Origin: Acanthococcus lagerstroemiae
Lineage: Eukaryota > Arthropoda > Insecta > Hemiptera > Eriococcidae
Assembly: GCA_031841125.1 (NCBI GenBank)
Contig: CM063109.1
Span: forward strand, 29,826,038-29,890,037
Direction of reading: 5' to 3'
Length of the DNA stretch: 64,000 bases
Both the position numbers and the translations under genes were made by a program. The notes under the pieces were generated by a model. It was not told the origin of the DNA. It saw nothing but the letters and a program-made list of their open reading frames with translations, and made no database searches. Shown here one piece after another: positions 57,201-64,000 of the stretch (positions are counted from its first letter, which is position 1; every line of letters starts with the position of its first letter).

Positions 57201-58815
57201 TGTTTCCCTTTGAAATTCCCGAGCTGGTGGCACGCCTCAGACTTTTTTCTGGGAAATTTTCTTACCCTGAAATAAACTAACTTGAAGATTCCCGCTGTCA
57301 TCTTAATCCGACTTTTCAATAGAAAAGATGATGGGAAGATTTTCACGCCACATTCTGTATACATACCAACTAATACACGCTCGGTCCTGAGAAGCTTGTG
57401 GAATACTTCTTAATAGTGAATTTTCTGTTCATGACGAAGCAATCTACGAGTATATCGATGTTATTTTTCGTCGGGAAACATAAAGAGGATTAGAACTGTC
57501 TCGCTCACCGTAATATCTCCACGATTTTTCACAGTTCGCGTTGAAATTGATGTTAATTAAGTCGAAAATCAAGTTGACCTATGAATAAAAAGATCACACA
57601 GGTTACTATAATAGGTAATCCTTCAGTTACAAGTGCCCGTATTTCCAACAACCTCAATATCAAGTACAGAAAACATTAGATGTTTTGTGGGAAGATGTCG
57701 AGCAATCAAATGCGAGCTTTCAGCGCTAATGAAAATTTTAACATCCCCCGCGCTTAGACGACTTCTCCGCAACGTTTTAAACCGATTTTCGGATTTCGAA
57801 CCACTCGGTTTCCTCTTTTCTCGTCGTCTGCTTTTTATTATATCTCCCATCATGAATTTCGATGCTTTTCTGGAATACCCTGGTGGTGCTTACGCGTTCT
57901 TGTTTTCTTATCTGATATTTACCGCGGGTGGTATACCTGCTCTCGGTGTTTCCGAGTAATTTCGAATTAATCTCTCGCTTAGCTGAGACAGAGGCGGGTC
58001 CGAATTCAACTTCATTTCGGGTTGATTACCCGGTTCTCGTCGAGTGCCTTCATTATTGTCGGATTTAGGTATTAAAGCATGGTTTTCGTGCCCAGCCACG
58101 TGCTTCTTATCTCATTCCAACTCGATGGAAGGCGCAGCGCACATAAACGAGTTCAAAAAGTACTGGAGGAAATCAACGGGGCGATAATGCTAGTCCGGTG
58201 GGAAACTTGAGTTCTTTTCGACCTATAGTAATCTCCTCTCTTTCTTGGGACGATATTCAGACAAAATTACGACAGTAAGTACGAAATCCGTAGCAGAATT
58301 TAACAAACGAGAAATGTCTTTTTAAATATGAGGAACTTTCTCACAAGCTCGGGACTAAACTTAGAACCAAGAATGCGAATGGAGCGATGTTATGTTCTTC
58401 CCGTATTCGTATACGTTGGACCCTTGATGAGTTTATAGAAAAACGAATACAGATGCTGGAACTGTACATATATTTCAGGTTGTTACGAATAGTCTGGACC
58501 CCCGAAAGTGTCAAATGTGAAAATGCTACATAGAATGGGAGAGATGCTGAACTCCTGGTCACCATAAAGCGGCGAAAAATACAATACTCGGGGCTCATAT
58601 TTCGCGTAGAGGAATACGAGTTATTCTGGATAATTATAGAAAGCAGAATAAGCGGAAGAAGGTCGATCGGCAGACAACAGAATTTGTGGTTAAAGGACGC
58701 ATATACGTCGATGGCTTGGATGCTCGTCGGTGGAGTTCTTTTGAAAAGCTGTCTCCAGAATACAAATAGCTATTTGGATAGCCAACCTCAAAATCGTTGT
58801 TCTCCCATCACTAAC
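57201..58815. other. Unassigned region
   Basis: No recognised element. The plus-strand frame 57633-57959 (108 codons) and the minus-strand frame 58341-58598 have no known motif. Confidence 0.3.
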
Positions 58816-59075
58816 GTATTGGTCCCAATCTTGGTCAATAACAAAATCAGAGGAAAAGAAATTAATGATTATGCAAAATGCCTTGGAAAGATCTATACTG
58901 GGCATAAAACTAAAAGATAAAATTCCACTAAGTATAATCGAAAATAAGTTTTGAAGGATGACAACAACGTCATTCATGCAATCAAGGGAATCAAGTGGAG
59001 CTGGGTGGGGAATATCGCTCGTCTAAAAGATAACCGCGGGTCATATAAAACCACTTTCTGGCAACCTAATAGAAA
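58816..59075 (+). pseudogene. LINE C-terminal domain fragment
   Basis: Reads MQNALERSILGIKLKDKIPL and SIIENK, then, after a frameshift, IKGIKWSWVGNIARLKDNRG. The order (A.ERS.LG......KWxWxGxIAR) equals that of the LINE C-terminus at 9.56-9.94 kb and of the fragment at 19.03 kb. It is 5'-truncated and has an in-frame stop. Confidence 0.7.
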
Positions 59076-59110
59076 CCTTAGTGTCCATTTTGGAGTGTGA
59101 GTGAACTTGG

Positions 59111-59420
59111 TAATATTCTATTTGTAGGGTGTGCTAATTCACTTTTCCTACTTCTGTAGTCCAGAGCTTATGTCATCATCAGTGGAGTACCCTAAATGAG
59201 ACATGTCTCTTGTGGTCTCTATAGTTATAGTCGAGAGTAGTACTGTATGGTGAACCTGTTTAGTCATTCATCATACGGTACTACTCTCGACTGTGACTAC
59301 AGGACCACAAGAGACAAGTCTCATTTAGAGTACTCCTCTGATGATGGCATAACAGCCGAAAGCGCTCTGAACTGCAGAAGAAGGGAAAGTGACTTGGCAC
59401 ACCCTACAAATGGAATAATA
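59111..59420. repeat. 310-bp palindrome with hammerhead-like core
   Basis: TATTCTATTTGTAGGGTGTG (left) mirrors CACACCCTACAAATGGAATA (right). The arms continue through AGTACCCTAAATGAGACATG and GTCGAGAGTAGTAC to a loop near 59255. The right arm contains CTGATGA (59338-59344), a GGC..GCC stem and GAAAGC, the conserved order of a hammerhead ribozyme. The left arm has CTGATGA (other strand) but not the GAAA. Confidence 0.75.
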
Positions 59421-60315
59421 GAAAACGTAAACCTGGCAATTTCCTTCACAACAAACAGTATCATAGAGTTGCTCAGGATCGAGCTGAGTGAGAAAGGTTG
59501 TGAGAGGCCTTTACTCTGAACATGGGCGTTAAGTTGTAAATGCCTAGTCAAGAATTTTTTTTTTCCCTAAAGCATTTATTGCTACAATTATTAATGACCT
59601 ACAGTATCTTACAGTACTTAGTAGCATTTAAGAAAAGAACATGAGTATGCGAGTTACATAAGGATGTACGTTAAAAAATCAGTCGGGGTCTCTTGAGTCT
59701 TCTTGTTTCTTCGCAACTGATTTGAAGGTTTATCGAAATTCGTCCACGTATTCCTTAACGGTGGGAATCTTCAGGTCGCGGTGAAGGTCTTCATCTCTAG
59801 TGTACCAGTATGCGTTTGCGATGTTACGTATCATGGCGTTTTGGCGTGTCTGAAGGAGTCTGATGTTTGATCTGCTGTCAGGGGCCCATATTGGGGCAGC
59901 ATAGAACCAAATAGATCTGATTATCGAAAGATAGATCTGTCTTTTATTTTCTAGTGAAAGGTGTGATTTTCTGCCGAGCAACCACCAGTACGATCGGAAT
60001 TTTACTGAGGTAGCTTTTGCTTTGATTTCGAGATGAGTTTTCCTTGTGAGGGGCTGGGTCCGGATGAACCCCGAGGTACTTGACTGTGGATTTATATGGA
60101 ATTATTGAGTTATTCAGCTCGATGAGAATTGGGGGATCTTTACGCAGCTTGAAAACCATATGTGTGGATGTATCTGCGTTGAGTGCAATTTTCTTGTCCT
60201 GGGTCCAACTGACCGCTTTGTATAGGTGGGATCGTAGGCGCTCTGTAGCTACGTTGAGATATTTGTGACGAGAAAGTATACCAGTATCGTCTGCAAAGAC
60301 CGTGTTAACAACATT

Positions 60316-61500
60316 CAGAGACGAAACTTAATTTTCAGTGAAAAAACAAATACACAAAAAAAAAAGTTTTTAGAAAATAAAAAATTCATACTGAACAGTT
60401 TCAAAATTTGCCGACTGCCAAATTATTTTTGGGGGTATCCCCCCTATAGTTTTGTCCCTGTAAATGCAGATTGGAACCTTATCCCCCAAGCACTCACATT
60501 TGCGCCCATGAACATACCCTAGTATGGGTGGGTAAGTTGGAAGGATGTTAGGAATACTTGAGAGGAACACGCAGCTTCCTTTACACATCAAGGTGGTCTG
60601 TTTTTGTCTAAATTTCCTCTCCGAATCGTCTCCTAAACTGGTCCCAATAAAATCAAGGAGGGAAAAAAACCTACGAAGTTCCAGGTCGATCAGATTAGGG
60701 GAAGCCGTGCCACAAGTTCCCTTTCGTTCTCATGGGGAAAATACATGGAGTTTTGACTTTTGTTCCACAATAAATTTCCTTCCTATATTCACCAGGACCA
60801 TAGCTCATAAATCAGTCAGTAGAACATTTGCCATCGGATTCAGCTTGTGACATTGGAAAATAAGTCTTTTGTTTTCAACTTTTAGATTTTAATGAAATAT
60901 TCAACTCTTTCTCATATTTCAGGCTGTAAATCAAACAGAGAATCTAGTAAAAACAGAATAGTCATTGAAATTAGGGACGTATTGATAGGTGGGGAGGCTT
61001 TCCCCTTTCAGAAATTGGGAAAATCCAACAATCGAGAATCTTTGGGTTGAATTAGTTGGAACATTCACCCCCCCCCCCACCGGAAAATTCTTCGGTACGT
61101 CCCTGACTGAAATCCGAAATTCAACGTTTCCTACCGACTTTCAGATTTTTGAAATGTCTTCCACATTTCAGCTTTGTTTCAACATTTCATTGATACTCAG
61201 CTTGAAACCTTCGGCTTTTGACTGACTAGCCTCTGACAGGAGTTCAGAGTACTCTATTTTCAGAAACGAATGTTGACTTTGAGTTTGGGGAGGTGGAAAA
61301 GACAAATTTGCCGACAGATATTTTTTGAAAACTAAAAATTCGCAGACAAAATTTTTAGAAGATTTTGTAATTGAAATATTTTTTAATTGAAAAAAAAAAA
61401 TAATAATAATAAATAAACAAACATTCTTGAAAAATTAAAAACTCAAATGAACAGGACTGCTAAATTACGGGGTGGGGGTTACCCCATAGTTTCGTCCCTG
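60316..61500. mobile_element. Non-autonomous hAT-type element, family F2, copy 2, exact 8-bp TSD
   Basis: Begins CAGAGACGAAACTTAATT and ends CATAGTTTCGTCCCTG. ACAACATT flanks it at 60308-60315 and 61501-61508. It is the reverse orientation of 31227-32495 and shares long stretches such as GACTAGTCAGTCAAAAGCCG on the other strand. An internal end-like TTTTGTCCCTG lies at 60451-60461. It splits the Jockey RT just before FADD. Confidence 0.9.
60972..61105. mobile_element. Small hAT-type MITE (F1-like) nested inside the F2 element
   Basis: Starts TAGGGACGTATTGATAGG and ends TTCGGTACGTCCCTG. Flanks ATTGAAAT (60964-60971) and ACTGAAAT (61106-61113) match at 7 of 8. It is absent from the F2 copy at 31 kb. 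Confidence 0.85.
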
Positions 61501-61634
61501 ACAACATTCTTAGTAGTGGGAGGTCGGCCATGTAGAGGAGGTATAAAATAGGCCCCAATACGCTGCCTTGCGAAACGCCTACTCCCACAGGGAGACTGTC
61601 CGAGATGGTCTCGTTGTGTCAGACATAGAACTTG

Positions 61635-62302
61635 CAGTGTTACCAACCCTCCGGCAATTGCGTGAGAGCTTAGACAATTCTAGATTCGTTCGGCATTTTC
61701 TCGGCACTCAAGAATTTTCTATCTATGTCAGGCATTTTCTCTATCTTACCATTCTGTCTACACTTATTTTTTACAGTTCATATTTTTGAATGTTGGCAAT
61801 TTTGCTGCGTGCTGAGAGCTACGAACTATACCATCCATCAGTGGGTTGAAAGTCTGCTGTCTGTTTTTGTTGATAAAACGAAAAATCACAGCTTAGAAAG
61901 CCTAATGAAGTAATGTTTATAGTTGTTAGTTGGTGTGTCAGCAGGGACGTACCGATGGGGGGGGGCTCCTCCCCGTGGGAAATTTTTTACATAGCAGTTG
62001 GAAACATTTACCATTTCAGTCGGTCGAAGTTGGGAAATTTCGGTAGGGTTGGAAAAATCCAACAAGTCAAAAGCTATTTTTTTTCTTTAATACTTGGGAA
62101 TTTTGAGTTGAATCAGTTCGGACTTTCACACTTTCTTTCCCCCCCCCCCCGCCCACCTCAGGAAAACTCTTCGGTACGTCCCTGTGTGTCAGTTCTAGTG
62201 CTAGATTCGAAAAATAAATGATCTGCTCGAATTCGTGTTCCAAAAATTTCCTGCAGTCTCCGGCAATCTTAGACATTTTTGTAGTACAATCCCTGGCAAC
62301 TG
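61635..62302. mobile_element. Insertion in the Jockey ORF with CAGTGTTACCAA-type ends
   Basis: The Jockey reading stops at 62303 and resumes near 61625. The left end CAGTGTTACCAACCCTCCGG and, on the other strand, the right end CAGTTGCCAGGGATTG are loosely similar. Flanking 8-mers agree at 5 of 8 only. CTCCGGCAAT occurs near both ends. It is likely a decayed hAT-type element. It contains the F1 element at 61942-62184. Confidence 0.55.
61942..62184. mobile_element. hAT-type MITE, family F1, exact 8-bp TSD
   Basis: Starts CAGGGACGTACCGATGGG and ends CTTCGGTACGTCCCTG. TGTGTCAG flanks both sides (61934-61941 and 62185-62192). G runs near the left and C runs near the right make up part of the subterminal region. 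It is homologous to 18155-18726 on the other strand. Confidence 0.92.
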
Positions 62303-63430
62303 TGAAGTTATGAGATGGTAATCCTGAGAACTTCCTGTTGCCGAGGTAGGATCGGTCTATTTGCTCCAGATGAAGTGGGAGCATACGTTTCAGCTTAGGA
62401 AGCAAACCATCGTGCCAGACACGATCAAAGCTTGGGCCACGTCCAGGAATACTGCTGGGTAACACTCTTTTCTTTTCCAGTACCTTGCTAGCTAGCTTTA
62501 CGACTCGATGAACTTGCTCCGTGGTGGCGTGTTTACGTCGGAAGCCAAACTGGAAGTCAGGGATCAGATTTCTTTCCTCGGTGATGGGCAAGAGTTGATT
62601 TATGAATATTTTTTTCCAATAGTGTGCTCATAACGGATAGCAGCGAGATAGGTCTATATGACGATGGTTCTTCAGCTGGTTTACCTGGCTTCGGTATCAT
62701 AATAATCTTAGCCATCTTCCAGGGTCCTGGGCATAGCTTATGGGTGAGGATTGCGTTAAAGATTAGTATGAGGTAGACGATACCTTTTTTTTAGCAATTC
62801 CCTTAACATGGTGCCAGTAATTCCATCTGGGCCTGGAGACTTTTTACGATTCATTTTATCGATCTCTTTTGCGACGTCGAGGGAAGGAACAAGGTCTGTA
62901 CGTGAGTCCGGCGTGTTCGGTACTGGCGTGGGTATGATGTCAATTTGGATTTCGTTGACTTTGAATTAGGAGAGCTGGTGGTTTGCGAAGGTGGCTCCTT
63001 TCTCGTCGTCGCTTCTCGACCGTTTCCAGTTCGGTTGCTTCACAGGGCGTTTGATTGATTTAGTGGCTTTCCACAGTGAGTAATCTGTGTTCGCAGTGGG
63101 ATCCAGTTCTTTAATGAAGGTTTCGAGGGAGGAGTTTCTCAACTTGCTGATCACATGGCGATGGTAACTTTTCTGCATAGGGAATTTAGTAGGAGCGTGT
63201 GTGGTGCCAAAGGCAACGCACTCTCCGTTTTTCGTTGACAGCTACTCGGATTTCATTCGGGTACCACACCACTGGACTGGCTTCTTTGGTCCTAGGGGTA
63301 GATTCGACGGCTGCTTTCTTCATGATATCCTAAGTAGATCAACTGCTGCGTCGATTTCAGATATTCGGAAAACTCGTCCATGTAGCTTAATTTCGGTTTC
63401 GATGATGTGTCGGTACGACTCCAGTCGAAA

Positions 63431-64000
63431 TAAATAAATGAATACTTTTGCGGCAATTCCGAATTGAATACTTCTCGTACAAACCCCGCAATAGCCGCAC
63501 AATGTTAATTACATGTAAAATTCTATTTGAAACTTATTCGCGTTGGGCCATGGGAAAATTTTAGTACTTTTGAACGAAATTTCGCACTTTTTTAAAATGC
63601 GGCTTCTTAGCCCTACTTGACCTCCAAATTCATCAGTTTTTTTTTTTCATGCCACGCTACTGGTTGCGGCTTATTTGAGGCCCATGGACGTAACAGTGCT
63701 CTCTAAGTCAGACATCAGACGGAAGACATTAGACATTATCGAATCGTACCTGAAAGCCTGTGACCGGCGCACCAGTATACAAACAACGATTAGGAAAACG
63801 GTCATCTGATGTGAGTCGTACCTGCGTCGTAGCATTCCACGGTATCCCCGAATGTGGCACCGCGTCCACGCCGAGCGTATTTCCACGAAACGGTCGCGGT
63901 CGTGTAAATAAAACTCGCCGCCTATTTATTTTCGTCGTCTCGCGTAGTTAGGTGTCATGTGTATGTATTTGTGAGTACACTGAGCCAAGGAGCCGGCAGA
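63431..64000. other. Unassigned sequence at right edge
   Basis: No recognisable gene. GACATCAGACGGAAGACATT-like text near 63712-63732 and short frames on both strands show no known motif. Confidence 0.3.

Larger units (their letters stand above)
59553..63430 (-). pseudogene. Jockey-type LINE ORF2, broken by several insertions
   Basis: Minus strand from 63430 reads YPNEIRVAVNEKRRVRCLWH and YHRHVISKLRNSSLETFIKE. The RT follows: KIIMIPKPGKPAEEPSSYRP, ISLLSVMSTLLEKIFINQLL, FQFGFRRKHATTEQVHRVV, SFDRVWHDGLLPKLKRMLP and RSYLGNRKFSGLPSH. An insertion (61635-62302) follows, then GVSQGSVLGPILYLLYMADL. The F2 insertion (60316-61500) comes next, then NTVFADDTGILS (catalytic FADD intact), WTQDKKIALNADTSTHMVF, STVKYLGV, RQIYLSIIRSIWFYAAPIWA and a final segment to 59730. 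A reversed poly(A) run at 59553-59563 marks the 3' end. Frame breaks also occur elsewhere. Confidence 0.85.

Noticed and set aside
57633..57959. 108-codon plus-strand frame
   Set aside because: No known family, no clear promoter or splice context, and an overlapping antisense frame of similar size.

Overview
This window looks like intergenic or intronic DNA from an insect nuclear genome. The exact group is uncertain; a hemipteran-like insect would fit but I cannot prove it. Evidence: a spliced coding remnant with a GT..AG intron and an AATAAA signal, tRNA-derived SINEs, several clades of non-LTR retrotransposons, hAT, piggyBac and Tigger DNA transposons, and no bacterial-style operons. I found no intact single-copy host gene. 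Almost everything recognisable is a transposable element, a fossil of one, or a segmental duplication.

Layout. 0-9.4 kb is a mosaic of three duplicated blocks (A, B, C) around a broken Ty3/gypsy-like gag. Block A carries the 3' end of a multicopy arthropod protein family of unknown function. 9.4-13.0 kb is a nearly full-length LINE on the minus strand (ORF1 plus endonuclease/RT) whose RT has lost its YADD region. At 13.44 kb there is a near-perfect 126-bp palindrome. 13.6-18.1 kb is mostly unassigned, with a SINE, a pyrimidine-rich tract and a repeat shared with 30.3 kb. 18.1-21.2 kb holds small hAT-type elements with exact 8-bp target-site duplications (TSDs). 23.9-28.7 kb holds LINE fragments, a Tigger deletion derivative, an R1-like LINE tail and a 2.2-kb hAT-like transposon. 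29.9-33.7 kb holds a foldback element, a hAT transposase pseudogene split by a 1.27-kb non-autonomous element, and a SINE. 33.9-34.7 kb is a TCGA-rich array. 36.19-37.58 kb is a piggyBac-type remnant with TTAA ends. 37.7-41.1 kb is a second LINE of the 'craniofacial development protein 2-like' endonuclease/RT type, split by a foldback element.

41.6-42.1 kb is a tandem repeat. 47.2-55.7 kb is a 4.2-kb unit duplicated head to tail, built largely of degenerate, satellite-like AT-rich DNA. 56.5 kb is a SINE with a perfect 12-bp TSD. 58.8-59.4 kb holds a LINE tail and a 310-bp palindrome with a hammerhead-like core. 59.5-63.4 kb is a Jockey-type LINE on the minus strand, broken by at least four insertions, some nested inside others.

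Nothing here works together as a pathway. What the window offers is stratigraphy: who inserted into whom, confirmed in several places by exact TSDs. The most novel material is a set of related small hAT-type families (termini starting CAGGGACG), the piggyBac remnant, and the palindromes. Part of the 5.4-8.1 kb stretch differs from its paralogues mainly by single-base deletions, which suggests an unpolished long-read gap fill.
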